Origin: Frondihabitans sucicola
GTDB lineage: Bacteria > Actinomycetota > Actinomycetes > Actinomycetales > Microbacteriaceae
Reading direction: 5' to 3'
DNA: 64,000 nt
NCBI RefSeq assembly: GCF_030296615.1
Contig: NZ_AP027733.1
Location: 248,001-312,000 of the forward strand
In this document: piece by piece, positions 33,736-41,786 of the stretch
Numbering within the stretch: position 1 is the stretch's first letter
Layout of the letters: every line of letters begins with the position of its first letter
Made by a program: the position numbers and the translations under genes
Notes under the pieces: model-generated
Told to the model about the DNA's origin: nothing
The model's input: only the letters and a program-made list of their open reading frames with translations
The model's database searches: none

Positions 33736-33803
33736 GAGACGAATGTCAGAGGTGCAATGTACTGTAGAACCATCGCCGAGAGGGACTCGGCCGAGAGGAA
33801 ACC
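33736..33803 (+). promoter_or_regulatory. Class I promoter and hairpin leader
   Basis: -35 GAGACG, 18-bp spacer with AATGTC, -10 TACTGT (33760-33765). Hairpin GCCGAG/CTCGGC (33775-33791) around AGGGA, then GAGAGGA and ATG 33804. Confidence 0.82.
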
Positions 33804-34190
33804 ATGACCACCGGATTCAGCAACATCACCATCAGCATGCGAGGCGACGACCACGAGCCCCTGGCGCTGACCGTCCACACGGGACGCATCATCGACGGCG
33901 AGGCCATCCTCGACAGCGAGCAGGTCGCCCAGGTCGCCGACCTCTGGACCAACCGCACCGGCGACTTCCTCACCACCTGGACCTGGGGAAACACTAACGA
34001 CGAGAGTGACCTGGTCTTCGCCGAGACGGGCCCCGACGGCATCGAGATCACCTTCTGGTCGACCATCGGACCGGACAACGACGACGATCGCTACATCGGC
34101 CAGCGCCCCCTGTCGAACCGCTACGACACCGCGTCCGCCCCGTTCTACGACGACCTCGTCATCACGATCCTCGAAGGCCCCGCAGCATGA
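33804..34190 (+). CDS. Unknown acidic protein, 128 aa
   Basis: Starts MTTGFSNITISMRGDDHEPL. Beta-rich (FLTTWTWGNTNDESDLVFAETGPDGIEITFWSTIG). Very acidic, as are most proteins under class I leaders. Overlaps 34187-34663 by 4 bp. Function unknown. Confidence 0.62.
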   Translation: MTTGFSNITISMRGDDHEPLALTVHTGRIIDGEAILDSEQVAQVADLWTNRTGDFLTTWTWGNTNDESDLVFAETGPDGIEITFWSTIGPDNDDDRYIGQRPLSNRYDTASAPFYDDLVITILEGPAA

Positions 34191-34663
34191 GCGCCTTCGA
34201 CAGCATCAGCCAAGGCGACTCGCGCCGTGTCGACGGCCAGGAGCTGGCGGACCTCGGGATCGCTGACCTGGTCGACTACCTGGAGATCGTCGTCGAGGAC
34301 GACGGCCAGCGCCGCCTCGACGCGGGACTCATCGTCGACCTCGGCGACATCGGTCCCGATGACGCGTTCCGCAACGACGAGAGCGGCCGCATCGAGAGCT
34401 GGGTGGCCGCCACCTACAGCTCCGACGAGCCGAAGGTCGTCGCCGCGCTGGACGACAGCACGGGCGACTGGGCATCGCAGGACATCGTCTTCACCCTCAC
34501 CGAGTCGCTGGGCGGCCTCTCCGTCGAGGACCTCGCGTCCGTCGTCGCCACGACTCCGAAGATCATCGAGCTGCACAACGATCTCAACGGGGGCTACCGG
34601 CCCGAGAAGCTGTACGGCTTCCACGACTCGCTCATGGGGCACCTGGACGGCCGCGAAGATTAG
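34187..34663 (+). CDS. Unknown acidic protein, 158 aa
   Basis: Starts MSAFDSISQGDSRRVDGQEL. Beta-rich first half, helical second half ending LYGFHDSLMGHLDGRED. Strong negative charge. Second gene of the unit with 33804-34190; a class II promoter begins 3 bp after its stop. Function unknown. Confidence 0.6.
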   Translation: MSAFDSISQGDSRRVDGQELADLGIADLVDYLEIVVEDDGQRRLDAGLIVDLGDIGPDDAFRNDESGRIESWVAATYSSDEPKVVAALDDSTGDWASQDIVFTLTESLGGLSVEDLASVVATTPKIIELHNDLNGGYRPEKLYGFHDSLMGHLDGRED

Positions 34664-34665
34664 CC

Positions 34666-34680
34666 GCAACCTGCTACACT
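34666..34680 (+). promoter_or_regulatory. Class II promoter of a possible small RNA
   Basis: GCAACCTGCTACACT, exact class II core with -10 TACACT at 34675-34680. No protein gene with a usual start codon follows closely. Confidence 0.6.
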
Positions 34681-34686
34681 GAGGGC

Positions 34687-34752
34687 ATAAACACCCGCCC
34701 CTCTGGCCCCCACCGATATTCAGTCAATGGGACGCCATGGGCGGGTTTTCTG
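34687..34752 (+). ncRNA. Candidate small RNA, about 65 nt
   Basis: From the predicted start of the class II promoter (34687) to a T run. CCCGCCC (34694-34700) pairs with GGGCGGG (34739-34745), followed by TTTTC. The 38-nt loop could form target-pairing or further structure. A short frame in the same stretch would need an ATA start, so I favour RNA. Confidence 0.4.
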
Positions 34753-34758
34753 TCTGTC

Positions 34759-34829
34759 TTGTGACAAAGCTCCTTAACGTGTACTGTAGAAATCAAGACG
34801 CCTGAGGGACAGGCTTCGAGAGGACCATC
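34759..34829 (+). promoter_or_regulatory. Class I promoter and hairpin leader
   Basis: -35 TTGTGA, 17-bp spacer, -10 TACTGT (34782-34787). Hairpin GCCTG/CAGGC (34800-34814) around AGGGA, then GAGAGGA and ATG 34830. Confidence 0.82.
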
Positions 34830-35329
34830 ATGACCGAGTACATCCAGCCGACCGACGTCGCCAAGCGCGTCCGTGCGGCCCTGAAGCACGTGTGGCCCGA
34901 GACGAAGTTCAGCGTCCGCACCTCGCAGTACGCAGGCGGCGCCAGCATCGACGTCTCGTACACCGACGGCCCCGCCCAGTCCTTCGTCGACAGCTACCTC
35001 CAGAACTTCACCGGCGCAGACCGCTCCCCCGACGGCGACAGCATGGACCGCCGCACGACCACGCTCGCCGACGGCAGCTCCATCCACTACGGGGTCCAGC
35101 ACATCTTCGCCCGCCGCGAGGTCTCCCCGAGGTGCGCGAGCGCGTCACCGCCGAGCTGGCACGCCGCCTCGGCGTCGCGAGCATCGAAGCGGGCCGCTGG
35201 TACGACGTCCCCGCGGACTACGCGGCCGAGATCGAGTTCACGCACACCGACGGCACGGGGTTCCTCCTCGTCAACCACCTCGCCGAGCGCGAGGCCCAGA
35301 ACCTTCGACCCCAGGAGACCCAGAAGTGA
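34830..35329 (+). CDS. LPD29-domain protein, broken by a one-base shift
   Basis: Starts MTEYIQPTDVAKRVRAALKH. Residues 6-60 (VWPETKFSVRTSQYAGGASIDVSYTDGPAQ) match large polyvalent protein-associated domain 29, a domain of phage and plasmid proteins, here as a nearly stand-alone copy. The frame shifts at a CCCC run near 35127; one extra C continues PEVRERVTAELARRLGV to ETQK, 166 aa. The C-terminal part is an alpha/beta domain. Function unknown. Confidence 0.7.
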
Positions 35330-35955
35330 ACCTCCCCTCGCGCACCAATGCCGCCGAGCGCGTCCTCGGGTCCATCGCCCGCGGGCGATGGCGCACACCC
35401 GACCAGGAGGCCCCCACGAGGGCTCAGGTCGCCATGGTCGCCCACGCTCTCGCTGACCACACGCTCAACGTCCAGATGGTGCAGTTCAGCGACTCGCCCG
35501 ATGGCGTCGCGATGAACGTCGGCCGCTGGATGCACGCACTCGGTGACGACCTCGACAACCTCGTCGACGGGCTCGCCGTGCCCATCCTGTTCGCGGGCGA
35601 CTTCCGCGTCGGCCACATCCTCGACCTGCCATATCTCCCCGACGCGCTGGGGTCATCCGTGAGCATCAGCGCCCCCACGAAGGCGTCGCATGGTCAGGGG
35701 TTCAGCCTCACCATCACGTTCGGCGACGGCGAGTCACGCCTCTTCACGTCCCTCGTCGACGCCTTCGAGATGGCGCCCGTGCCGAAGGGGCGCGCCAAGT
35801 CGGCCTGGGCCGAAACGGATGTCGCGGAGGCTCGCGCTTTCGGCTACCAGGTCCTGAAGATCGTCACGGAGCAGATGCGTCAGCGCATCGAGGCACTCCT
35901 CGAACTCTCACCGTCGCTGCTCGTTTTCGGCGATGGGAAGGTCCATGTCTCTTAA
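35326..35955 (+). CDS. Unknown protein, 209 aa
   Basis: GTG start overlapping the previous stop (GTGA). Begins MNLPSRTNAAERVLGSIARG. Helical ends around a beta-rich middle (SVSISAPTKASHGQGFSLTITFGDGESRLF). Overlaps 35945-36205 at its end. Function unknown. Confidence 0.6.
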   Translation: MNLPSRTNAAERVLGSIARGRWRTPDQEAPTRAQVAMVAHALADHTLNVQMVQFSDSPDGVAMNVGRWMHALGDDLDNLVDGLAVPILFAGDFRVGHILDLPYLPDALGSSVSISAPTKASHGQGFSLTITFGDGESRLFTSLVDAFEMAPVPKGRAKSAWAETDVAEARAFGYQVLKIVTEQMRQRIEALLELSPSLLVFGDGKVHVS

Positions 35956-36205
35956 CCCCACGGAGCGCGTAGTCCACGCTGCCCTCTCGGATGGAGGCGA
36001 GATCGTCCGCTACGACAAGGCGGGTGCCTGGTACGTCGAGTGGCCGCCCGGCGGCGGCAAGAAGCGGCGCAAGCTGAAGCTCTCGGAGGCTGTAGCTCTG
36101 GCGGTAGAGGCGCACGACTCCAAGGGTGGCTTCGTCGCGCTCGGCCGGTACGGCGGCACGCGTTTCGACGCCGACGTGCGGAAGGCTCTGCGCTCAGCGG
36201 CCTAG
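35945..36205 (+). CDS. Unknown small basic protein, 86 aa
   Basis: ATG 35945 preferred over 35933 because GGGAAGG lies just before it. Reads MSLNPTERVVHAALSDGGEI. Basic stretch GGGKKRRKLKLSEAVALAVEAH suggests nucleic-acid contact. Last gene of the unit starting at 34830. Confidence 0.55.
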   Translation: MSLNPTERVVHAALSDGGEIVRYDKAGAWYVEWPPGGGKKRRKLKLSEAVALAVEAHDSKGGFVALGRYGGTRFDADVRKALRSAA

Positions 36206-36212
36206 GGGCACG

Positions 36213-36389
36213 TCAGTTCTCGCTGGCGGCGTCGTAGCCGTTCTCGAAACCGGCCTGGTAGGCGGCTGCCTGGATGGCGGTGCGTCCGCCGTGCGTGGAT
36301 GCGGGCCCACCGGTGGCGGTCTTGCACTGCTCGTAGGGGGCCGCGCCGCAGTAGTCGCAGGGGCTCGATAGCCAGAAGTCGTCGATCAT
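36213..36389 (-). CDS. Phage-type zinc-finger protein, 58 aa
   Basis: Starts MIDDFWLSSPCDYCGAAPYE after GAGGAGAACCC. The pattern CDYCGA-P---C---TGGPASTHGGR matches the small C-x2-C...C...H zinc domain common in actinophage proteins. Convergent with 35945-36205. Confidence 0.62.
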   Translation of the reverse strand: MIDDFWLSSPCDYCGAAPYEQCKTATGGPASTHGGRTAIQAAAYQAGFENGYDAASEN

Positions 36390-36427
36390 GGGTTCTCCTC
36401 GTGGGGCATTCGGGCGTCCCGCTGATT

Positions 36428-36443
36428 CTCCCATCCCCGACCC
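36428..36443 (-). repeat. 16-bp intergenic repeat, copy 6
   Basis: Exact copy on the minus strand, 39 bp upstream of the zinc-finger gene start. Confidence 0.8.
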
Positions 36444-36463
36444 CCTCGCTCTAGATGCGCCAT

Positions 36464-36534
36464 GTGACGAATGTCGGTGGCTCTATGTACGGTAGAAATC
36501 AGGGTCCGAGGGACGGGCTCACGAGAGGAACACC
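36464..36534 (+). promoter_or_regulatory. Class I promoter and hairpin leader
   Basis: -35 GTGACG, 18-bp spacer, -10 TACGGT (36488-36493). Hairpin GTCCG/CGGGC (36504-36518, one G-U) around AGGGA, then GAGAGGA and ATG 36535. Confidence 0.78.
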
Positions 36535-37022
36535 ATGTCAACCCTGATGACCTCCCCCTGTTCGGCGAAGCCAACGTCGCCGCACTCGCGAGCGTCCGAG
36601 ACGCCTTCCAGCGCGCCGAGCGCATCACCACTGTCGAGAACATGCGACGCGCCATCGCCTATGCCCACCCCGACGCGGCCGCGGGCCGCTTCGTCGAGGT
36701 CTTCCCGCGCTCCCGCTCCCGCTCCGACACCGCCATCGTCTTCGACGCAATCCTCGACGAAGGCGGCAACGTGATCGTGGACGATTTCGAGTTCGACGAC
36801 GAGAGCAACTTCACCTTCACGGACCGCGACGAGGCGGACGTGGCCCTCGAAGGGCGCGACTTCCGCAACGGAGTCGCTTCGTACTGGGTCCTGAAGATGG
36901 ACGAGGACCTGGACGAGTCCTTCGAGGAGGCCATGCCCGACGCGGCCGAACTCTGCGGGGTCCTTCCCGATGTGTTCGCGAAGGAGCTGCTGCTGGCGTT
37001 GGTGAATCGCTTCGTTGGCTAG
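36535..37022 (+). CDS. Acidic protein of paralogous family A, shifted near its start
   Basis: The leader points to ATG 36535, but the good frame (DDLPLFGEANVAALASVRDA onward) is one base off. One extra A in the AA run at 36540-36541 gives MSNPDDLPLF, 162 aa. Shares the pattern MRRAIAYAHPDAAAGRF...FDAILDEGG with 37360-37863, 40021-40788 and 41028-41786. Function unknown. Confidence 0.6.
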
Positions 37023-37234
37023 GCCTCGGGTTCGGAAGCCCAGTCGTCCCCTTCGGAGGGCGGCTGGGCTTCTTCGTTGCTGCCGTCCATGGCGATCTGT
37101 TTCCAGAAGTCCCGGATGCCAATGCGGTCGAGGGGCTCAGCGGAGAACATCTGCGCGATGTAGGCGCGGCGGTCGGCGCGGCTGAGACGCGCGATCCAGG
37201 CGTCGTCTTCAGGGTCGTGTAGCGGGGGTGGCAC
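37019..37234 (-). CDS. Unknown small acidic protein, 71 aa
   Basis: GTG start; reads MPPPLHDPEDDAWIARLSRA. Helical (ADRRAYIAQMFSAEPLDRIGIRDFWKQI). Overlaps the end of the convergent 36535-37022 by 4 bp. No clear promoter. Function unknown. Confidence 0.5.
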   Translation of the reverse strand: MPPPLHDPEDDAWIARLSRADRRAYIAQMFSAEPLDRIGIRDFWKQIAMDGSNEEAQPPSEGDDWASEPEA

Positions 37235-37282
37235 CCACCCACGGTAGGCGATCGACGGAGGACCGCCAGCCAGAGGTCGTCT

Positions 37283-37359
37283 GTGACGAATGTCAGAGGC
37301 TCCATGTACCGTAAGGATCAGATAGAGAGCCCCGAGGGACGGGGCCGAGAGAGGAACCC
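37283..37359 (+). promoter_or_regulatory. Class I promoter and hairpin leader
   Basis: -35 GTGACG, 18-bp spacer, -10 TACCGT (37307-37312). Hairpin GCCCCG/CGGGGC (37329-37345) around AGGGA, then GAGAGAGGA and ATG 37360. Confidence 0.82.
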
Positions 37360-37863
37360 ATGAACGACACCGAGATCACCACGATCGAGACCCCGAAGCC
37401 CGAGATGGACACGTTCGAGCAGATGACGAACGTGGTCTGGACGGCCCAGTCGGCGCGCCTCGCCGCTGCGCAGAACGCTCTTCGCGCCACCCTCAAGGCG
37501 ATGCACCCCGACGCCCACTCGGGCCGCTTCAGCTTCTACGACGAGGGCTGTCCCACGCGCCTCGACTTCGAGGCGGTCCTGGACGCTGACGGCGAGGAGA
37601 TCGACATCGACCCCATGGTCGCCTACGACTCCTTCATGCAGATCGGCCAGGCGTACGAGGACCACGACGACGCCGAGGAGTGGACCGACCGCCACGTGCA
37701 GACGGCCCGCTTCGAGACGGCGTACTTCATCGAGAACCTCGACGAGCGCCTGCCGGTCGCGAACTCCTTCGCCACGGCATCCGCCGCGGACTGGAACGTC
37801 GTGCTCGGCGACGGTGCCGCGACCGACCTGTTCGAGCTGCTGAAGGTCCGCCTCGGCAAGTAG
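37360..37863 (+). CDS. Acidic protein of paralogous family A, 167 aa
   Basis: Starts MNDTEITTIETPKPEMDTFE. Segment AQNALRATLKAMHPDAHSGRFSFYDEG...DFEAVLDADGEEIDIDP is the clearest form of the family: helix with LR-x-L, a Pro-x-A turn, then strands with D-x-x-G. Very acidic. Next to its closest relative, 36535-37022. Function unknown. Confidence 0.65.
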   Translation: MNDTEITTIETPKPEMDTFEQMTNVVWTAQSARLAAAQNALRATLKAMHPDAHSGRFSFYDEGCPTRLDFEAVLDADGEEIDIDPMVAYDSFMQIGQAYEDHDDAEEWTDRHVQTARFETAYFIENLDERLPVANSFATASAADWNVVLGDGAATDLFELLKVRLGK

Positions 37864-37871
37864 CCCAGCCG

Positions 37872-37934
37872 AAGAGCCGTCCGCCTCCCCTAGTGGCAAG
37901 TTGCTACACTAGGACCAAGAGCCGGACGGCTCTT
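37872..37934 (+). promoter_or_regulatory. Class II promoter inside a 12-bp inverted repeat
   Basis: GCAAGTTGCTACACT (37896-37910) lies in the loop between perfect arms AAGAGCCGTCCG (37872-37883) and CGGACGGCTCTT (37923-37934). Transcripts that start here can fold only the small hairpin AAGAGCC-GGAC-GGCTCTT at their 5' end; read-through RNA could form the long terminator-like stem. Confidence 0.65.
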
Positions 37935-37951
37935 TCCATGGAGGGGCACAA

Positions 37952-38932
37952 GTGGCAGACCGAACCAACAGCGAGCATGCAGACGTGGCGGTCCCCCTGC
38001 GAATCGGAGCCAAGTTCCCACGCTCCGCCAACGATGAGGCCGCCTACAGCCTCGCCGTCGGCCACATGGATGCCGCAGCGGCAACTCCCGAGGATGCGAC
38101 CCGCATCGTCGAGATGGGACTGTGGCGCCTCAAGCACTCGCGGCCGACCCTTCGCTCCGTCGGCAGCCTCGCCGTCGTCTGGGGCTCCGGCGCCGTGATC
38201 ATCTGGCTCACGGACCTGCTCTTCCACATCGCCCTGGCCTGGACCTACGTCTTCGTCGCCGCCTCGTTCGCATGGCAGGTCGGCATGCTCATCCGCTCCG
38301 TCGTCCTCGCCCGCCAGGCCGAGCGCCTGGACGCGGCGGCGTACGTCGCGGCCCACACCAGACTCGACAGCCGCCCAGCCCAGTTCGAGCGGGCGCTGCG
38401 ACTCCTCGCCGCGCAGCCCGTCCCGCCGCTGCTGCCGATCGAGACCCCCAAGCTCATCCAGGCGAAGATCGTCAAGGAGCCGGAGATCGTCGCCTACAGG
38501 GCCGCGACCGCAGCTCTCGCCGACGGCACGGCAGAGGAGGCGGACGCGCGACTCGTTCTTGCGGCGGCCGCCGCCGAGCGGGCCCCGCGCGCGACGACGA
38601 GGTCTCTCCTGGCGAATGGCGAGGTGTGGATCGGCATCGTCATCTGCGCCCTTTGGATGATCCAGAAGTACGCCACCGGCAACGCGCACTACCTCGACAA
38701 CTTCAGCCTCACGATGACGCCCGTCGTTGTCGCGTTCTACGTGTGGGCCGTCCGCTCCCGGTCGAAGCAGACCAGAGCCATCGCCGACAGCATGGCGCCC
38801 GCAGCAGACCGCGCCGCATCCGAGAGTCTCGCGTGCGCGTGGCTCGTGACGCACGTGTCCCCGGCGGAGACGCTGTTCCAGCCGCAGACGGCGATGGAGC
38901 GGATGGCGAACCTCCGCGTCGCGGCGCGATGA
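37952..38932 (+). CDS. Membrane protein, about four TM helices, 326 aa
   Basis: GTG start 37952 after GGAGGGG. Begins MADRTNSEHADVAVPLRIGA. TM helices near 75-95, 98-118 (IALAWTYVFVAASFAWQVGML), 225-243 and 255-272, with a soluble helical region between the pairs. No family recognised. Overlaps 38929-39471 by 4 bp. Confidence 0.62.
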   Translation: MADRTNSEHADVAVPLRIGAKFPRSANDEAAYSLAVGHMDAAAATPEDATRIVEMGLWRLKHSRPTLRSVGSLAVVWGSGAVIIWLTDLLFHIALAWTYVFVAASFAWQVGMLIRSVVLARQAERLDAAAYVAAHTRLDSRPAQFERALRLLAAQPVPPLLPIETPKLIQAKIVKEPEIVAYRAATAALADGTAEEADARLVLAAAAAERAPRATTRSLLANGEVWIGIVICALWMIQKYATGNAHYLDNFSLTMTPVVVAFYVWAVRSRSKQTRAIADSMAPAADRAASESLACAWLVTHVSPAETLFQPQTAMERMANLRVAAR

Positions 38933-39471
38933 CCACCGACGCACAGTGGGGTGCGCCCCGCCAGGGGCCTCGTAGGCGCTTCGGGCGTGCGGGACGACCG
39001 CTTACCCCCGGTGAGGAGCGCGCGATCGTCACAGCCAGGGGCAAGGCGCGTCAGGAGCAAGTCGAGCTTGACCTGGCGGCGGCCCGCGCCGACAGCGAGG
39101 CGCATGAGCGATGGATGGCCGGGAAGGTCGTACCTGCGTACATCACCGCGGCGCTCGACATGGCGAGTCTCTACGGACCCGAGGTGGACGAGGCGTGTGG
39201 CGTCGAGGAGCCCGCCGTCGATGAGTGGGAGGAGGGCGTCCGCTACCCGACGTGGGACCAATTGCGGGCGCTGGCGACGCTCACCGACACCACGCCGACG
39301 TTCTTCGTGCGCCCGCTTCCCCGCGTGACGAACGAGCCATCCACGCTCGACTTCCACCTGAGCCTCCGCGAGAAGCGAGCGACGAGGTCCAAGCCCACGG
39401 TCCTCGGATTCACGGACGCCGCGCTCGTCGCCGTCTTGGGATGCGTGCCAGGAGAACTCGGGCGCCACTGA
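38929..39471 (+). CDS. XRE-like DNA-binding protein, 180 aa
   Basis: Starts MTTDAQWGAPRQGPRRRFGR. Residues 66-117 (YITAALDMASLYGPEVDEACGVEEPAVDEWEEGVRYPTWDQLRALATLTDTTPTFFV) match an XRE/HTH_3 domain ending in the actinophage-type P-x-x-x-QL-ALA--T-----F stretch. Likely a regulator; partner of the membrane protein before it. Confidence 0.62.
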   Translation: MTTDAQWGAPRQGPRRRFGRAGRPLTPGEERAIVTARGKARQEQVELDLAAARADSEAHERWMAGKVVPAYITAALDMASLYGPEVDEACGVEEPAVDEWEEGVRYPTWDQLRALATLTDTTPTFFVRPLPRVTNEPSTLDFHLSLREKRATRSKPTVLGFTDAALVAVLGCVPGELGRH

Positions 39472-39488
39472 CGCCCCCACGCTCTGAC

Positions 39489-39556
39489 GTGACGAATGTC
39501 AGCGGCACCATGTACTGTACAATTATGCCTGAGGGACAGGCACACGAGAGGACATC
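39489..39556 (+). promoter_or_regulatory. Class I promoter and hairpin leader
   Basis: -35 GTGACG, 18-bp spacer, -10 TACTGT (39513-39518). Hairpin TGCCTG/CAGGCA (39526-39542) around AGGGA, then GAGAGGA and ATG 39557. Confidence 0.85.
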
Positions 39557-40024
39557 ATGACCATGACCGACACCAGCACCAAGATCGACCCGCTGGGCAC
39601 CAAGACGCTGCACATCGTCGCCAGCCAGCGTCTCGCCGGAGACCTGTTCATCCTCGACGGCCACCAGGTCTTCACGGACCAGAGCGAGTCGTACGACGCC
39701 TTCAAGAAGACCGCAGCCGAGCACCCCGAGATGATGCACCAGAACTTCTCCATCTCGGTCCTCAACCTCGCCGACGAGTGCGACATCTACGAGTACGTCA
39801 CCGAACTCATCCTCGAAGGCCTGGAAGGCGCCCCCGCCGCCGAGCACAACGCCCCCGGCTCCAAGCGCTACCGCATCAGCGGCCCCGAGGTCACCGGGCA
39901 CGAGGGCGTCTATCTCGTCCAGGACGGCCTCTATCGCCGCTCCTTCGGCCACAACCCCGAGGAGCCCGTCGAGTCCGGCTACTACGACGACCTCCCCGCC
40001 GACTTCGCCGACTCGGAGTGGTGA
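39557..40024 (+). CDS. Unknown acidic protein, 155 aa
   Basis: Starts MTMTDTSTKIDPLGTKTLHI. VFTDQSESYDAFKKTAAEHPEMMHQNFSISV is the same module as in 28363-28935. The C-terminal region (HEGVYLVQDGLYRRSFGHNPEEP) is beta-rich. Overlaps 40021-40788 (GTGA). Function unknown. Confidence 0.63.
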   Translation: MTMTDTSTKIDPLGTKTLHIVASQRLAGDLFILDGHQVFTDQSESYDAFKKTAAEHPEMMHQNFSISVLNLADECDIYEYVTELILEGLEGAPAAEHNAPGSKRYRISGPEVTGHEGVYLVQDGLYRRSFGHNPEEPVESGYYDDLPADFADSEW

Positions 40025-40788
40025 GCAGAATGGTCGACATGCACTTCCACAAAGAGCTTGCCCGCCTCAACGACCTGACCGCGCACTTCGCGACCCTGGC
40101 GCACCAGACGGCACTCAACGGGCTCCGCATCATGCTGACCGAGGCGTTCCCGGAAGCCGACAAGGCCGTCGTCGAGTACGTCCTCGTGGGCGGCGTGTGG
40201 GAACTCCACCTCCGCCACGTGCTCCGCAAGGACGGCACCGACTTCGCGATCCACCCGGTCGAGACGAACGGACCGATCGATGCACCATACGAGACGACGA
40301 GGATCGGCGAGAGCCTGCCCGAGAGCGGCCTGAAGGCCGTCGGTCACGATCACGTGCACGCGATGCCCAACAAGGACGGCCGCCGTCTCTACGTCCTCAC
40401 GGAACTGTTCGTCATCGACATGCGCTCCCGCGGCTCGATCGGCGGCTACGAAGAGATCAAGGGGCTCGCCAGAGACCTCGCCATGGAGGACGCGGAGCAG
40501 CTCGTCGAGGAGCTGACCGAGGTGCACGGCTGGCTCGGCACCCTCGGCACTCGAAGCCTCGCCCTCGACAAGTTCAACCAGGAGGCCGTCGCGTCGGGCT
40601 TCGTGGAGCGGGATGTGCTGCCGGACCGGGACTGGGCGAAGGTCCGGGAGTACCTGACCAGCCAGCGATTCCTCGACGAGTCCCGCGATGCGATCCTGTC
40701 GGGCGTGCAGGAGGTCGCCGCGGAGCATTACGCCGAGATCGCGAAGCGCAACGCCGACATCCTCCGGGAGCGCGGGCTGGGGCTCTAG
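40021..40788 (+). CDS. Protein of paralogous family A, 255 aa
   Basis: GTG start overlapping the previous stop; an ATG 9 nt later is possible. Segment NGLRIMLTEAFPEADKAVVEYVLVGG...GTDFAIHPVE fits family A (compare 37360-37863). The C-terminal part is a long helical region (DAEQLVEELTEVHGWLGTL to ILRERGLGL). Followed by a hairpin and the 16-bp repeat. Confidence 0.62.
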   Translation: MSRMVDMHFHKELARLNDLTAHFATLAHQTALNGLRIMLTEAFPEADKAVVEYVLVGGVWELHLRHVLRKDGTDFAIHPVETNGPIDAPYETTRIGESLPESGLKAVGHDHVHAMPNKDGRRLYVLTELFVIDMRSRGSIGGYEEIKGLARDLAMEDAEQLVEELTEVHGWLGTLGTRSLALDKFNQEAVASGFVERDVLPDRDWAKVREYLTSQRFLDESRDAILSGVQEVAAEHYAEIAKRNADILRERGLGL

Positions 40789-40856
40789 CAAGCTCACCCC
40801 GCCGCGTTGTCGGTAGGGTTGGGAACAGCTCGTCGGCCAGCGGCCGAAGGAGTAAC

Positions 40857-40880
40857 GAGGCCGTCCTTCGGGGCGGCCTC
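40857..40880 (+). terminator. Hairpin after family A gene
   Basis: GAGGCCG pairs with CGGCCTC around TCCTTCGGGG. No strong T run. Confidence 0.5.
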
Positions 40881-40920
40881 AGTCGTTCGCTCGCGCCCCA
40901 TGAGCGCGTCTCGCGAGGTT

Positions 40921-40936
40921 CTCCCATCCCCGACCC
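40921..40936 (-). repeat. 16-bp intergenic repeat, copy 7
   Basis: Exact copy on the minus strand between a terminator-like hairpin and a class I promoter. Confidence 0.8.
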
Positions 40937-40962
40937 TCGGGCCCCGGCGAAGCAATCCACTG

Positions 40963-41027
40963 TAGACGCTCGATCCCGCAGGGTGTACTGTAGAGAAGGC
41001 CCGAGGGACGGGTCACGAGAGGAATCC
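40963..41027 (+). promoter_or_regulatory. Class I promoter and hairpin leader
   Basis: -35 TAGACG, 17-bp spacer, -10 TACTGT (40986-40991). Hairpin GCCCG/CGGGT (40999-41013, one G-U) around AGGGA, then GAGAGGA and ATG 41028. Confidence 0.8.
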
Positions 41028-41786
41028 ATGACAACCCCGGACACCCGCACCGACGACCTCAGTCGATCAGCGCGCAAAGACTTCGACGACGCCATCCGAG
41101 TCAACGCGGACGGCCGCCTGGCACTCCACCGCGCGGCCATCGCTGGCCTCCGCACGATCCTCCAGCTCGCCTCCCCCACGATCTCCGGCGCCACGTTCAC
41201 GATCGAGCCGCTCAGCGAGGACCCGAGCGAGTCGGACTACCTGACGGGTGCGCCCGAGTTCATCAGCGCCTTCAGCGACAGTGGTCAGATCATCGAGGTT
41301 GGAGACATCGACGGCCTCGACTACCGGGAGTTCATCGCCAGGCTCGACGAGTACGCGGCCGCGTTCGCCGACTTCGACGAGGCATCCCGTTACTTCGACG
41401 GCAGCGCCATCCGCGAGAACGGCTACGTGCTGCTCACGCTTTCGACGCACGTCACGACGGCTGCGCCCGACCAGCCTTTCGCCCGCTCGGCGCGGACCAT
41501 CCATCACCTCGCCGCCTCGCTCACGGATGGCGACGCCGAGGCGCTGCTGGACGCGATCCTGGCTCGCCCCGAATTCGCAGGACTCGCCTACTCGCGCACG
41601 GCCGTCGTCAACGACATCAATGACATCCGCGCCGAGGCGGGCCTTGACCTGATCGAGGACATCGCCGATTCGTCGTGGGCTGAGTTCCGCACCGGGTGGT
41701 TCGCCAGAAGCCGTTTCGATGTCGACATCGCCACCCCGGAATACCTCAGCGCCCTCCGCATGCTCCCCGAGGGGAAGGCGCTGTGA
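41028..41786 (+). CDS. Protein of paralogous family A, 252 aa
   Basis: Starts MTTPDTRTDDLSRSARKDFD. AIAGLRTILQLASPTISGATFTIEPL...FISAFSDSGQIIEVGDID follows the family A layout. The C-terminal half adds helices (TIHHLAASLTDGDAEALLDAIL). Overlaps the next gene (GTGA). Function unknown. Confidence 0.62.
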   Translation: MTTPDTRTDDLSRSARKDFDDAIRVNADGRLALHRAAIAGLRTILQLASPTISGATFTIEPLSEDPSESDYLTGAPEFISAFSDSGQIIEVGDIDGLDYREFIARLDEYAAAFADFDEASRYFDGSAIRENGYVLLTLSTHVTTAAPDQPFARSARTIHHLAASLTDGDAEALLDAILARPEFAGLAYSRTAVVNDINDIRAEAGLDLIEDIADSSWAEFRTGWFARSRFDVDIATPEYLSALRMLPEGKAL

